In this document: piece after piece, positions 26,319-35,611 of the stretch
How the letters are laid out: every line of letters begins with the position of its first letter
How positions within the stretch are numbered: the stretch's first letter is position 1
From: Marinobacter sp. SS21
Lineage (GTDB): Bacteria; Pseudomonadota; Gammaproteobacteria; Pseudomonadales; Oleiphilaceae
Direction of reading: 5' to 3'
Length of the DNA: 64,000 nt
NCBI RefSeq assembly: GCF_028369065.1
Contig: NZ_JAQNDA010000008.1
Span: 124,001 to 188,000, forward strand
Notes under the pieces: generated by a model
Database searches by the model: none
Told to the model about the DNA's origin: nothing
The model's input: only the letters and a program-made list of their open reading frames with translations
Program-made: the position numbers and the translations under genes

Positions 26319-27623
26319 ATGACTTATCGCTTATACGTTCAACCCGAGCAGAGCCGGGAGGACACCGGCCCCGATCCGGCCGGCCTGGCCTTCAATTGGG
26401 TGTTGCTCGATGCTGGCGGCGATGTTCAGGCCCATGGTGAGGCGGATTCCAGGGAAACCATCGAACAGACCCTCGCCCAGAACGCCTTGGAGCACGTAGC
26501 CCTGTACGCGTTGGTACCGGGGGACGAAGTGATTTTCTGCCTGGCTGACATTCCCGCCAAGCAGGCTCGGTTCATCCGCCAGGCGCTGCCGTTCGCGGTG
26601 GAGGAACAGTTGGCCCAGGAAGTGGAAAGCATGCATCTGGCCCTTGGCAGCAAGGGAGAAACAGGCTATCGGGTGGCTGCGGTCGACCGTCGCACCATGG
26701 CCGGTTGGACGGCGGTGTTCTCGAATTGGGAACATGTCAGGCTTGTGGCGATGTACGCGGATGCGTCGTTGCTGCCGGTACAAGGGCGTGAGTGGGTCAT
26801 CTGCCTGGGGGCGGAGACAGCGCTGGTGAGCAGTGGTCGCGGCGAATGGCTACGCATGGCGGCCGCCAATCTGGAAATGTTCATGCACACCCTCGCCATG
26901 CCGCAAGAGGACGAGGTCAAGGCGGAAGTTCGGGTTGCCCTGTACGGAACGGAGGACGTACTGAATCAACATGTTGCGCTGGAGGGGGTGTTGGCCTCTG
27001 ACTCGACGCTGAACTACAGCCAGGAAACGCTGGAGGTCTCGCCGGTAGAGCTGCTTGCCCACGCCCACTATCAGCATCTGTGCGATCCGATCAACCTGTG
27101 TGAGGGGGAGTTCGCGGTGAACGGTGGTCGTCGCAGTGCGCTGCGGCCTTGGCGACCACTCATCGCAGTGGCCTGCACCTGGTTTGTGCTGCAAGTGGCC
27201 CTGGAAATCGGTACAGGCATCTATCAGCAGCAGCAGGCGGAGCGACTCGAAGATCAGGCCATGGCCGTTTATCAGGAATTTTTCCCATCCGATCGACGCA
27301 CTCATGCCGGCAATGTGAGACGGGTAGTGGGCGGTCAGCTGCGGCAACTGGATGCGACCGGTCAGAGTGCCGATTTCCTGTCGTTGATCAAATACGCCGG
27401 ACAACAGTACGCCAGTTTGCCTGGCAAGGAGCGCGTCAGCTTCAACTCCATTAACTATACCCAGTCCCGCGGGGAACTGGTGATGGACCTGCGCGCCGAC
27501 AATTTCGACAAACTGAGTGCGTTGCGCAACGGTTTGGTGCAGAAAGGCCTGGAGGCGGATATCGGGTCCGTGGTGAATGAACCCAGCGGTGCGAGAGGCC
27601 GCCTGACAGTTTCTGGAGGTTAA
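26319..27623 (+). CDS. gspL: type II secretion protein GspL
   Basis: GspL recruits the GspE ATPase to the membrane. The actin-like cytoplasmic domain covers residues 1-260 (ALYALVPGDEVIFCLADIP, AKQARFIRQALPFAVEEQL), one transmembrane helix lies at about 283-302 (PLIAVACTWFVLQVALEIGTG), and a ferredoxin-like periplasmic domain completes the 434 residues. It lies 38 nt downstream of gspK. Confidence 0.93.
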   Translation: MTYRLYVQPEQSREDTGPDPAGLAFNWVLLDAGGDVQAHGEADSRETIEQTLAQNALEHVALYALVPGDEVIFCLADIPAKQARFIRQALPFAVEEQLAQEVESMHLALGSKGETGYRVAAVDRRTMAGWTAVFSNWEHVRLVAMYADASLLPVQGREWVICLGAETALVSSGRGEWLRMAAANLEMFMHTLAMPQEDEVKAEVRVALYGTEDVLNQHVALEGVLASDSTLNYSQETLEVSPVELLAHAHYQHLCDPINLCEGEFAVNGGRRSALRPWRPLIAVACTWFVLQVALEIGTGIYQQQQAERLEDQAMAVYQEFFPSDRRTHAGNVRRVVGGQLRQLDATGQSADFLSLIKYAGQQYASLPGKERVSFNSINYTQSRGELVMDLRADNFDKLSALRNGLVQKGLEADIGSVVNEPSGARGRLTVSGG

Positions 27624-27627
27624 GCCG

Positions 27628-28152
27628 GTGCTTGCGAAAATTAAGGAACACCCTGCGATCGGCAAGCTCATTGCGCAATACGACCAGCTGCCCAAACGTG
27701 ATCAACAGGCGCTGTTAGTGCTGGTGGTGGCGGTGCTGCTGGCCTTTGTCTATTTCGGTCTCTGGCGGCCTGCCGCCGGTTATCATGAGCGAGCCGCCGA
27801 TGCGAAGGACAACGCCGAAGCCTTACTGGCGTGGATGCAGGAAAACCGGCCGGCCCTTCGGCAGCTGGCGCAGTCCGGGGGTGATCCGGGCGGAGCATCC
27901 CAGCTGACCGACAGCCGGGCACTGATGTCGACGGTGACACGGACTGCCGGACAGTCTGGCCTGTCGCTGAACCGCTTTGAACCCAGCGGCGATTCCGCCA
28001 TACGCGTATGGCTCGAGGACGTACCGTTCAAGAACGTGGCGTCGTGGCTGGAAGGGCTGAGCCAGCAGTACGGTGTGGTGGTCGATCAGGCATCCTTCGA
28101 TCGGGGAGATGCCCCAGGACTGGTGTCGGTGAGGCTTACCCTGGAGATTTGA
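27628..28152 (+). CDS. gspM: type II secretion protein GspM
   Basis: GspM stabilises GspL. A short cytoplasmic N-terminus is followed by a transmembrane helix (about 28-48, QALLVLVVAVLLAFVYFGLW) and a periplasmic domain of 120 residues with SLNRFEPSGDSAIRVWLEDVPF. The start is GTG 27628, 4 nt after gspL. No gspN follows, so this appears to be the end of the operon. Confidence 0.92.
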   Translation: MLAKIKEHPAIGKLIAQYDQLPKRDQQALLVLVVAVLLAFVYFGLWRPAAGYHERAADAKDNAEALLAWMQENRPALRQLAQSGGDPGGASQLTDSRALMSTVTRTAGQSGLSLNRFEPSGDSAIRVWLEDVPFKNVASWLEGLSQQYGVVVDQASFDRGDAPGLVSVRLTLEI

Positions 28153-28167
28153 TGCCAGGGTTCCGGA

Positions 28168-28196
28168 GGCGGGCGATGTCGCCTGCCGTTTCTTTT
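28168..28196 (+). terminator. weak hairpin after gspM
   Basis: GGCGGGCGA can pair with TCGCCTGCC (one G-T wobble) and is followed by GTTTCTTTT. It may end the gsp transcript. Its T-rich tail overlaps the ribosome site of the acetyltransferase gene, so partial read-through is likely. Confidence 0.4.
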
Positions 28197-28209
28197 GGGG
28201 AGTGCAAAG

Positions 28210-28878
28210 ATGGCAGGCAGTAACCCAGGCAGTCAGTTCCATCCAGAGGCGGCGATCGTCCGGCTCGATGAAACCGCTCGCAACGAGGCCAAATCCATCC
28301 TGTTTCAGGCCTACCGGCACGAACCGACGTTCCAGTATCTGTTCGATCACCGACGTCCAGGCTATGAACAGCGAGTGCGCGCCACCATACGGGAACTGAT
28401 CGGCCTCTACTTCGAACTGAATCAGGAAGCCATTGGGGTGATGGTTAATGAAACCCTGGTGGCGGTGGCCTTCATTGGTGATCCTGAGTTGAGGCTCAAC
28501 CTCGCGGACCAGTTCAGCTGGCGACTCAGAATGGTCCTGACCGCCGGCTTCGCCAGCACTCGCCGCTACCTGGAATACCATGACCGGATCAGGGCCATGC
28601 TGCCCCAGCCCCAGGCGCATCAACTACCGCTGATGGGCGTTCACCCCAAATACCAGAATCGCGGTTACGGCCGTCTGCTACTGGAAACGGTTCAGCGCCT
28701 CTGCGAGGACAATCCCCGCGGCAGCGGCTTGGTACTGGATACCGGTAACAGTCGCTACCTGCAATTTTACGAGTCGGAAGGCTTCCGCAGCCTGGGTAAA
28801 GTCAAACTCGGCGATTTTGAAGACCATGTTTTGTTTCGGGAAGTGCACAGGGCGGAGAACGCCGGTAGCCACGGGTAA
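28210..28878 (+). CDS. GNAT-family N-acetyltransferase
   Basis: A 222-residue GNAT protein. The acetyl-CoA binding motif A is LPLMGVHPKYQNRGYGRLLLETV, followed by GLVLDTGNSRYLQFYESEGFRSLG, the usual motif B. The substrate is unknown. ATG 28210 has GGGGAG about 9-14 nt before it; a TTG 15 nt upstream would be the alternative. It lies between gspM and gor without an obvious functional link. Confidence 0.82.
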   Translation: MAGSNPGSQFHPEAAIVRLDETARNEAKSILFQAYRHEPTFQYLFDHRRPGYEQRVRATIRELIGLYFELNQEAIGVMVNETLVAVAFIGDPELRLNLADQFSWRLRMVLTAGFASTRRYLEYHDRIRAMLPQPQAHQLPLMGVHPKYQNRGYGRLLLETVQRLCEDNPRGSGLVLDTGNSRYLQFYESEGFRSLGKVKLGDFEDHVLFREVHRAENAGSHG

Positions 28879-28971
28879 ACAGGCCTTAGGGTAACGTTTG
28901 GGGCTCCCTGGGGCTTCGATATCTGGGGCATTGCTCTTGGGAACTTTGACATTAGGGATGTAGGAGACAGC

Positions 28972-30339
28972 GTGTCTGAGCAACAGATGTTCGATTTGAT
29001 TGTCATAGGCGCCGGCTCCGGTGGCGTCCGACTGGCCAGGATGTCTGCCCAGCGGGGGGCCCGGGTGGCGGTCGTGGAGTCCCGCTATCTCGGCGGCACC
29101 TGCGTCAATGTTGGCTGTGTTCCCAAGAAGCTGTTCGTTTACGGTGCCCACGTTCGTGACGAGCTGGAAGATGCCGCGGGTTATGGCTGGAAGGTGCCAG
29201 GCGAGCAGGTGGCCTTTGACTGGCCGACGTTGGTGGCTAACAAGAATGCGGAAATCGAGCGGCTGAATGGCATCTACCGGCGCATGCTGGAGTCGGCCGG
29301 CGTTACCATCATTGAAGGGAGTGCACGGCTGACGGACGCCCAAACCGTCATGGTCGGTGATCGCCGTTACCAGGCCAGGCACATCACCGTAGCCACCGGG
29401 AGTTGGCCGGTGGTGCCGGATATTCCCGGCAAAGAGTGCATTTTGACCTCCAACGAGATGTTCTACTTACCGCAGTTGCCCCGGCAGGCGGTGGTTTGGG
29501 GCGGCGGCTACATCGCGGTGGAATTCGCCGGCATCCTGGCCGGGCTGGGGGTTGAGACCACCTTGATCTACCGCGGTGAGCTTTTCCTCAGGGGGTTTGA
29601 TGATGACGTGCGTCGCTTCACCGCCGAGGAGTTGGCGAAAAAAGGTATCCATCTCCGCTTCGGGGTGACGCTGGACTCGGTTCAGGCGGAGGGCGGTCAC
29701 TACAACCTGGCGCTCTCTGATGGCTCCCGCCTCACGACTGGCTTGGTAATGGCCGCCACCGGGCGGCGAGCCCTGACCGAGGGACTGGGACTGGAGGCGC
29801 TTGGCGTTGAGCTGGAAGCATCCGGCCATATTCGTGTCGATGAACACTTTCAGACCAAAGTGCCCAATATCACCGCGCTGGGCGATGTGATCGGCACCCC
29901 CCAGCTGACTCCGGTGGCCCTTGCCCAGGCGATGGTGCTGTCGCAGCGGTTGTTTGGCGATGGTGGCGGCGAGATGGACTATCAGCATATTCCCACGGCG
30001 GTATTCTGTCAGCCCAACATCGGCACCGTGGGGCTGACCGAGGCAGAGGCGAAAGCCGCCGGCCATCAGGTGGTCATCTACCGGTCAGAGTTTAAGCCGA
30101 TGAAATACACGCTGAGTGGGCGTCAGGAACGTTGCTTGATGAAGCTGGTGGTGGACAAAACAACCGATCAGGTGCTCGGCGCCCATATGGTTGGCCCCGA
30201 TGCCGGTGAGATCCTGCAGGGGCTGGCTGTGGCGATCAAGGCCGGAGCCACCAAGGCGGAATTCGACAGCACCATTGGTATCCACCCCACGTCGGCGGAA
30301 GAGTTTGTCACCATGCGGGAGCCAGTGGCCGACCACTGA
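28972..30339 (+). CDS. gor: glutathione-disulfide reductase
   Basis: This FAD/NADPH enzyme reduces oxidised glutathione. The FAD site [18 protein letters not shown], the redox-active disulfide [13 protein letters not shown], the NADPH-binding [16 protein letters not shown], and the C-terminal dimer-interface [12 protein letters not shown] with the catalytic His-Glu are all present. The length of 455 is close to E. coli Gor (450). The start is GTG 28972 with GGAGA upstream. Its stop is 8 nt from the end of the convergent hybrid kinase. Confidence 0.94.
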   Translation: MSEQQMFDLIVIGAGSGGVRLARMSAQRGARVAVVESRYLGGTCVNVGCVPKKLFVYGAHVRDELEDAAGYGWKVPGEQVAFDWPTLVANKNAEIERLNGIYRRMLESAGVTIIEGSARLTDAQTVMVGDRRYQARHITVATGSWPVVPDIPGKECILTSNEMFYLPQLPRQAVVWGGGYIAVEFAGILAGLGVETTLIYRGELFLRGFDDDVRRFTAEELAKKGIHLRFGVTLDSVQAEGGHYNLALSDGSRLTTGLVMAATGRRALTEGLGLEALGVELEASGHIRVDEHFQTKVPNITALGDVIGTPQLTPVALAQAMVLSQRLFGDGGGEMDYQHIPTAVFCQPNIGTVGLTEAEAKAAGHQVVIYRSEFKPMKYTLSGRQERCLMKLVVDKTTDQVLGAHMVGPDAGEILQGLAVAIKAGATKAEFDSTIGIHPTSAEEFVTMREPVADH

Positions 30340-30347
30340 GGGCGGAT

Positions 30348-32306
30348 TCAGAACCGTATCCAGCGGCTGAGCACTGCCCGGAGGTTTTCCTTCCTTACGG
30401 GCTTGGCCAGGTAATCGTTCATTCCCGCTTCCCGGCATGTATTCTCGGTGCCGGGCAGAACGTCGGCCGTCAGCGCGATGATGGGTACGCTTGTGTGGCC
30501 ATTCTGTTGCTCCCACTCCCGGATCGAACGGGTGGTTTCATAGCCATCCATGACAGGCATCTGGCAGTCCATAAGGATCACCGAATAGTTGAACTGAAGG
30601 GACTGCACGCGCTCAAGGGCATCCTGCCCGTTGCTGACCGCATCGGTTTCGAAACCCAGCCGAGTCAGTAGCGCTGTGGCGACTCGCTGGTTAACCGGAT
30701 TGTCTTCGACCACCAGGGCCCGCGACGTTGCGCCGTCGGTCATGATTACCCGTGACTGTGACTGTGACTGTGACTGTGACTGTGACTCGTCGGTTGTGCT
30801 ATCGGTATCCAGCTCGAAAGGGAGCTCAAAACAGAAGGCCGAGCCCATGCCCAGATCGGTGTCCACTTTGATATGACCGCCCATTAACTCAACTAGTTTC
30901 TGCACCAGGGCAAGACCAATACCGGTGCCGCCGTGGCGACGGGCGTCTGAGTTGTCTAGCTGCTCGAACGTCCGGAAAATTTCCTTCATGCGTTCGCTGG
31001 GAATGCCACTGCCTGAATCGCGCACCGTGCACTGTAGAACCATGCACTGGTGCTCCAGATGGTGCCATTCGGCCTGCACCGATATGGTGCCTTCCTCGGT
31101 AAATTTAATGCCGTTGTCCAGCAGGCCGGCCAGAACCTGGCGAAGCCTGGGGGCGTCGCCCCTGACCAGGGTGTGTCCTGGCCAGTTTCCGCTGAACTGA
31201 AGTGATAGGCTCAAACCTTGCTGCTCCGCTGCATGACGGAAGGTGGCAACGCAGTTTTCGATGACTTCCCGGATATCGAAGTCGTGGTAGTCGAGCGCCA
31301 GCTGGCCACGGTCCATGCGTGAGAAATCCAGAATGTCGCTGATTACGGTGAGTAGATCCTCGGTAGAGCGTTTAGCAGTGTGCAGGTAGTCTCGTTGTTG
31401 TTCCGTCAGTTCGTCTTCCGTAATCAACTCAATCATACCCAGCACGCCGTTTAACGGTGTCCTGAGCTCGTGGCTCATCACCGCCAGGAACTCCGATTTT
31501 GCCTTGCTGGCCGATTCTGCTCGCTCCCGTGCCGTTTCGGACGCCGCCAGAGTTTGGTCGCGGGAAGACTGGAGGTTCTGCATGTGCCGGGCAAGGGAAT
31601 TGAGGTTTTTCTCAAGCTCGATGATCTCGGTGGTATTGTGCAATCGCTTGATGGGGACGTTTGCGTAGTCTCCACCAATCAATGCGGTCACCCGATCCGC
31701 CAGGTCCTGCATTGGTCCAACCAGGCTGGTCAGGCTGCGACGCACAACCAACACGGTGAAAAATAGCAAAGCCAGTCCGACAATGAACGACGACCATAGA
31801 ATGTCCCGCTGTTTGGCGGCAATGACCGCTTCCGACACGCCTACTTCCACAGCCCCAATGCGGATGGCACCGCTGGAGAAGCCATAGTTCGGCTCGAACC
31901 AGCCGGTGCTGCGTTCCGTTCCCATATCGAGGGGGAGTTGCAGGATATCGGCGATAAACACCTGCCCCTGGCTGTCGTCGATTTCACCGTCATCCTGCTG
32001 GACCGTGCCCACGGTGCGGCCCGTTACGTCCTTGACCCGGATCCAGTTGACCTGACTGCGCCGGATTGATTGTTCCAGGGTTTGCTGGAGTACCTGGGTA
32101 TTGCCTGAAACGACCGCGTACTCCACCGCCGGGGCCAAATTGTCGGCCAGCAACTGGCCGCTGTTGAAGAGGTCCTTGCGGGCGTCGTCGAGTCGGGCCG
32201 AGGTAAAGAAAAACATCAGCACCAGAAACATCAACAGGGCGGGGAGAATCCCCAGCCAAAGCAGATGCCGACTGAGTGATCTGGAGGCTCGCTTCCTTAG
32301 CGTCAT
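30348..32306 (-). CDS. hybrid sensor histidine kinase with C-terminal receiver
   Basis: A BarA-like layout in 652 residues: transmembrane helix (15-36), periplasmic sensor (37-168), second helix (170-189), HAMP-like linker, His-phosphoacceptor SEFLAVMSHELRTPLNG (His279), catalytic ATPase with LLDNGIKFTEEG, DSGSGIP and GGTGIGLALV, then a receiver with VILMDCQMPVMDG (Asp580). The two modules are joined by a (Ser-Gln)5 run encoded by a hexanucleotide repeat. It overlaps the upstream periplasmic-binding-protein gene by 4 nt. No Hpt domain or cognate regulator is next to it, so the downstream partner is unknown. Confidence 0.92.
   Translation of the reverse strand: MTLRKRASRSLSRHLLWLGILPALLMFLVLMFFFTSARLDDARKDLFNSGQLLADNLAPAVEYAVVSGNTQVLQQTLEQSIRRSQVNWIRVKDVTGRTVGTVQQDDGEIDDSQGQVFIADILQLPLDMGTERSTGWFEPNYGFSSGAIRIGAVEVGVSEAVIAAKQRDILWSSFIVGLALLFFTVLVVRRSLTSLVGPMQDLADRVTALIGGDYANVPIKRLHNTTEIIELEKNLNSLARHMQNLQSSRDQTLAASETARERAESASKAKSEFLAVMSHELRTPLNGVLGMIELITEDELTEQQRDYLHTAKRSTEDLLTVISDILDFSRMDRGQLALDYHDFDIREVIENCVATFRHAAEQQGLSLSLQFSGNWPGHTLVRGDAPRLRQVLAGLLDNGIKFTEEGTISVQAEWHHLEHQCMVLQCTVRDSGSGIPSERMKEIFRTFEQLDNSDARRHGGTGIGLALVQKLVELMGGHIKVDTDLGMGSAFCFELPFELDTDSTTDESQSQSQSQSQSRVIMTDGATSRALVVEDNPVNQRVATALLTRLGFETDAVSNGQDALERVQSLQFNYSVILMDCQMPVMDGYETTRSIREWEQQNGHTSVPIIALTADVLPGTENTCREAGMNDYLAKPVRKENLRAVLSRWIRF
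30752..30786. repeat. 6-bp tandem repeat (GTGACT) inside the hybrid kinase gene
   Basis: GTGAC occurs six times at a strict 6-nt period. On the coding strand it reads TCACAG units and encodes alternating Ser-Gln (residues about 508-518) between the kinase and receiver domains. A change of one unit keeps the frame and alters linker length by two residues. Confidence 0.95.
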
Positions 32307-33292
32307 GGCGCTTCCTCCTCAGTACCGGCGCCGAGCAGTGATTTGAGCTGGGCTTCCAGTTGGGAAGCCTCGGGAAGTGGAATGTTGAGTGAGCGGGCTA
32401 CCTGCTGATTGATTTCAACGCCAAAATCCTCTGGATGCACGGCCGGCGGTAGCCGTCCGGACTGCAAAAAGGCCTTGATGTGCCGGCTGGCCGCTCTTGC
32501 GATATCGTCCACTGGCGTGTACGTGGTGGCCAGCACGCCCGCGCGCACGAAGGCCCGCCCGGGACCGATGACGATGCGATTGCGACGGTAAGCCGTCAGT
32601 AGAATGTGTTTGATGGTACGTGGGTTGTAAATGGCGTTGTCGGATACCGCCAACAGATAGTCGCCGTAGGTGAGGGCTCGCGCCAGTGAGGCGATGAGAT
32701 TGTCCTCACTGTCGACGGTAAACAGTTTCGCTTTGAGGCCGTAGCTGGCCAGCTCGTCAATAAGTTGATCGTAATTGGTTTCCTGCCCGGGTCGTACCAG
32801 CATTGACACCTGGTTGCCATGTGGCAGGATCAGGTGACCGAGCAGTGCCTGTCTGAGCAGCGGCGGATCGTAGTAGATGGCCGACAGCGGAGGACCATTA
32901 CGATTGGCGTAGTTGGCGAACTGGTCTTCGTCGATCATCAGCGCAAGCGTTGGCGGACGGGTGGACTGTTGCTGTACCCGGCTCAGCGCTCGGTTGCCCA
33001 GGGAGACCACCAGTGCCTGTGGTTGAGCCTGGCTGATGGCTTCAGTATATGGCCTGACCTCAATCCGGTCGCCAAGCGTTTGCTTGAGCAGTTCGATGAA
33101 GCGAATGTTGAAGGCCGCATTGTCCGATCCGGCAACCAGCACCAGGTGGGAGAAGCTCTGATCCGTGGGAACCAGTGACTGCGCTCCGGCCGAACTGCCC
33201 ACAAGCAGTGCCAGCACAGACATCAGTGCAATTAGCAGACGTCGGGCACGGCCTGCCAATGAGGTAGTCAATGTCTGTGGGCGATTGGTCAT
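32303..33292 (-). CDS. periplasmic substrate-binding protein (ABC-type, uncharacterised family)
   Basis: About 329 residues with an N-terminal signal peptide (RRLLIALMSVLALLVGSSAGAQS). The body resembles the two-lobe binding proteins of the TrpXYZ/COG2984 kind: LVLVAGSDNAAFN, ALVVSLGNRALS, LGHLILPHGNQVSMLV, GPGRAFVRAGVLATTYTPVDDIARAA and HPEDFGVEINQQVARSLNI. No permease or ATPase is near. It overlaps the histidine kinase gene by 4 nt, so I infer that it serves as the kinase's periplasmic input. ATG 33292 has AAGG 9-12 nt upstream; GTG 33313 is the longer option. Confidence 0.78.
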   Translation of the reverse strand: MTNRPQTLTTSLAGRARRLLIALMSVLALLVGSSAGAQSLVPTDQSFSHLVLVAGSDNAAFNIRFIELLKQTLGDRIEVRPYTEAISQAQPQALVVSLGNRALSRVQQQSTRPPTLALMIDEDQFANYANRNGPPLSAIYYDPPLLRQALLGHLILPHGNQVSMLVRPGQETNYDQLIDELASYGLKAKLFTVDSEDNLIASLARALTYGDYLLAVSDNAIYNPRTIKHILLTAYRRNRIVIGPGRAFVRAGVLATTYTPVDDIARAASRHIKAFLQSGRLPPAVHPEDFGVEINQQVARSLNIPLPEASQLEAQLKSLLGAGTEEEAP

Positions 33293-33349
33293 TACCAGCC
33301 TTGGTAATTGCACGTCTGTACGATACGGCTTTGGCTCACAGAAGCCTGA

Positions 33350-35416
33350 TTAAAACCTTAAGCCGGCTTCCAGAAAGACCTGATTCCTGTCCTTGATGAT
33401 GTTGTTTCTGCTGATGGGCGGTATGTCATGCAGGTAATACTGGAAGATCACCGCAACATCGTAGTTAAGTCTAGGGGTATATACGTTTTTTACCAATCGA
33501 AGGTCGGCTCGCTCAAATTGTCCGCGGCGGAACTCGTCGACAAAATAGTAGGCGAGGGCAGAGGAGATATCGAACCCGTATTGTTGAACCCAGACCGCGC
33601 TACCGGAGTGTCGTGCGGTGAGACGGCTTTCCAGATCGATGAATTCCTGCTCGTCCGCTACCGGCTCCCCGGTGTACTCACCATCCTGATCCATATAGGC
33701 GTAGGTGAGCCGGAGCTGGGTATCGGGGTATTCCAGGGAGGTTTCCACCTCAAAACCTTTCTGGTCCAGGGCGACGTTGTTATCCAGATCCCATTCCCCC
33801 AGGCTCAGGTGGCCACTGATGATGTCGCGCAGGTGATCGTAGAAATACTTGATCTCGGTGGACAATAAGCCATCGCCGACCCGGAATTGGCCAAAGTAGC
33901 TGATCTCCCGGGAGATGATACGCTCCTCATCGAGCGTCCCGGGTGCCTGGAATACCGGGCCGACTCTCATGCCCTCCAGGAAAGCGAGCGCGTCCGGCTC
34001 GACATTGGTGGCACGATAACCCCAGTCTGCGCCTTGTTCGAAGGCATCCGGGGTGCGCACCGCCTTGGAGAAGACAAACCGCAGGGTCTGGTTTTCGGCC
34101 AGCTGGAAGTTGGCTGCGAACCTGGGCGAGATCACCTCGTTATCCAGCGTGTTGGAATCCTCCCAGTTTGCCCCGACGTTAAAGGTGAGCCACTGGATGG
34201 GGGTGTACTCGACGTTGCTGAACAGGCGCGATTGATAGTTGGAACCGTTGCCATTGAAGAAGGTATCGGAGTTGAAACGGTCCTCCCGATAGCCTAAGCC
34301 GGACACCAGTCGCAGGTCTGGATTGAGGATAAGGGTATCCTGAATCTCGAGTTCCAACCGGGATTCCTCAATGTTCTGATTGGTGTCGGCGCAAAAACCG
34401 AACCCTGGCGGACAGGTCCGCCACTTCTGGTGACGGTCGTAGTTCTGGTAGCTGGCCTGTACATGCAGGTAGTGGTTCTCCAGCGGCGCGTAGTTCCAGC
34501 GAGCCTGCAGGTAGTAATCCCGCACGTCCACGTCCGGGTCGGTGATGGCGCCAAATTCGTCTCCGATACGGCCTTTGTCTTCTTCATCGATGCCGTCGGT
34601 GACACCGGCGCGGAGGTCGAGGGAATGAACACTGCTCAAGGTCTTGCGGGCGTCGTAATTGAAAAAGTTCAGGCTGTAGCCATCGTGAACCGTTTCCCGC
34701 TCTAAGGTGTCATCGTTAACTTGAAAGTCGAACCCGTCCTCGTCCCGACGCTCGTAGGAGAGGCGCCAGCCAAAATCATCCGAGACGTTGCCTGCCGAGC
34801 CAAACACATTCTTGTGTCCGCGACTGCCGTAGGAAGTGTGCAGATTGACACCCTGGGTATCCTCCGGAGACCGCGTGATGATGTTGATGGTGCCCAGAAA
34901 GGCGTTGATGCCGTAAGCGGCGGCATTGGGCCCCCGGCTGATCTCGATGCGCTCAATGTTCTCCAGCGCAACCGGCATGGTATTCCAGTCCACACCAGAC
35001 AGGCTCGGTAGATAGGCGGTACGGCCATCAATCAGCACCTGCAGTCGTCGCTGGTCGTAGGCCACCGTGCCATGGTAACTGGTGACAGGGCGATTGCTGC
35101 CGACGTAACCCACCGTCATGCCGGGAACCAGCCGGAATACCTCAACCAGATTGAGAATGCCAAGGTCTCGAATAAGCTGACCCTGGATAACCGTGGTGGT
35201 GCCAGGTACCCGGGATTTGGGCTGGCGCAGTTTGGTGGTGGTGAGGACTTCCGGTACCGGGGCTTCCAGCAGGAAGCCGTAATCCTCAGCAAAGGCGTCC
35301 GAGACATCGAGTGCGGCCACCAGGTTGTCGGCGAGCACCTGGGCGGGTACGGAGCTCAACGGGGCCAACAAAGCCGCGGCGAGATACTTTTTTATGTTCG
35401 GCGTAAGCAGGGACAT
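33350..35416 (-). CDS. TonB-dependent outer-membrane receptor
   Basis: A 688-residue protein with a signal peptide (AALLAPLSSVPAQVLA), a plug domain (about 55-180) with TTTVIQGQLIRDLGILNLVEV, VLIDGRTAYLP and IERIEISRGPNAAAYGINAFLGTINIITR, then a 22-strand-type barrel ending in VFLEAGLRF with the terminal Phe. The ligand is not recognisable. It is the first gene of an operon with a periplasmic binding protein and a hybrid kinase, which suggests that ligand uptake and sensing are coupled. Confidence 0.9.
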   Translation of the reverse strand: MSLLTPNIKKYLAAALLAPLSSVPAQVLADNLVAALDVSDAFAEDYGFLLEAPVPEVLTTTKLRQPKSRVPGTTTVIQGQLIRDLGILNLVEVFRLVPGMTVGYVGSNRPVTSYHGTVAYDQRRLQVLIDGRTAYLPSLSGVDWNTMPVALENIERIEISRGPNAAAYGINAFLGTINIITRSPEDTQGVNLHTSYGSRGHKNVFGSAGNVSDDFGWRLSYERRDEDGFDFQVNDDTLERETVHDGYSLNFFNYDARKTLSSVHSLDLRAGVTDGIDEEDKGRIGDEFGAITDPDVDVRDYYLQARWNYAPLENHYLHVQASYQNYDRHQKWRTCPPGFGFCADTNQNIEESRLELEIQDTLILNPDLRLVSGLGYREDRFNSDTFFNGNGSNYQSRLFSNVEYTPIQWLTFNVGANWEDSNTLDNEVISPRFAANFQLAENQTLRFVFSKAVRTPDAFEQGADWGYRATNVEPDALAFLEGMRVGPVFQAPGTLDEERIISREISYFGQFRVGDGLLSTEIKYFYDHLRDIISGHLSLGEWDLDNNVALDQKGFEVETSLEYPDTQLRLTYAYMDQDGEYTGEPVADEQEFIDLESRLTARHSGSAVWVQQYGFDISSALAYYFVDEFRRGQFERADLRLVKNVYTPRLNYDVAVIFQYYLHDIPPISRNNIIKDRNQVFLEAGLRF

Positions 35417-35461
35417 GGGGTAGTCTTATACAGGTATCGATAACAGCTTGGGCGAAGGGGG

Positions 35462-35505
35462 CCGACCATTGTTGTCGGAGCGGGAGGCCGCCCGACATAA
35501 TCGGG
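35462..35505. promoter_or_regulatory. two CCGA/TCGG hairpins upstream of the TonB receptor
   Basis: CCGAC-N7-GTCGG (35462-35478) and CCCGA-N5-TCGGG (35491-35505) stand 12 nt apart, between 45 and 90 nt upstream of the receptor ATG. They may be tandem operators or RNA hairpins in the leader. No known riboswitch consensus such as the cobalamin box was seen. Confidence 0.4.
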
Positions 35506-35611
35506 TCAGCCTGGGAATGATAAGTCAGTCACAAACCTGTGTCTTCCCGAAAGCTTGTTAATTGCTGCAAAAAGTTAATTGCCCACAAGACGATGTAAGG
35601 AGTCAGTGTAG

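Noticed and set aside
35417-35611. Cobalamin or other riboswitch upstream of the TonB receptor
   Set aside because: No conserved cobalamin box or multi-stem architecture; only two simple hairpins were seen.
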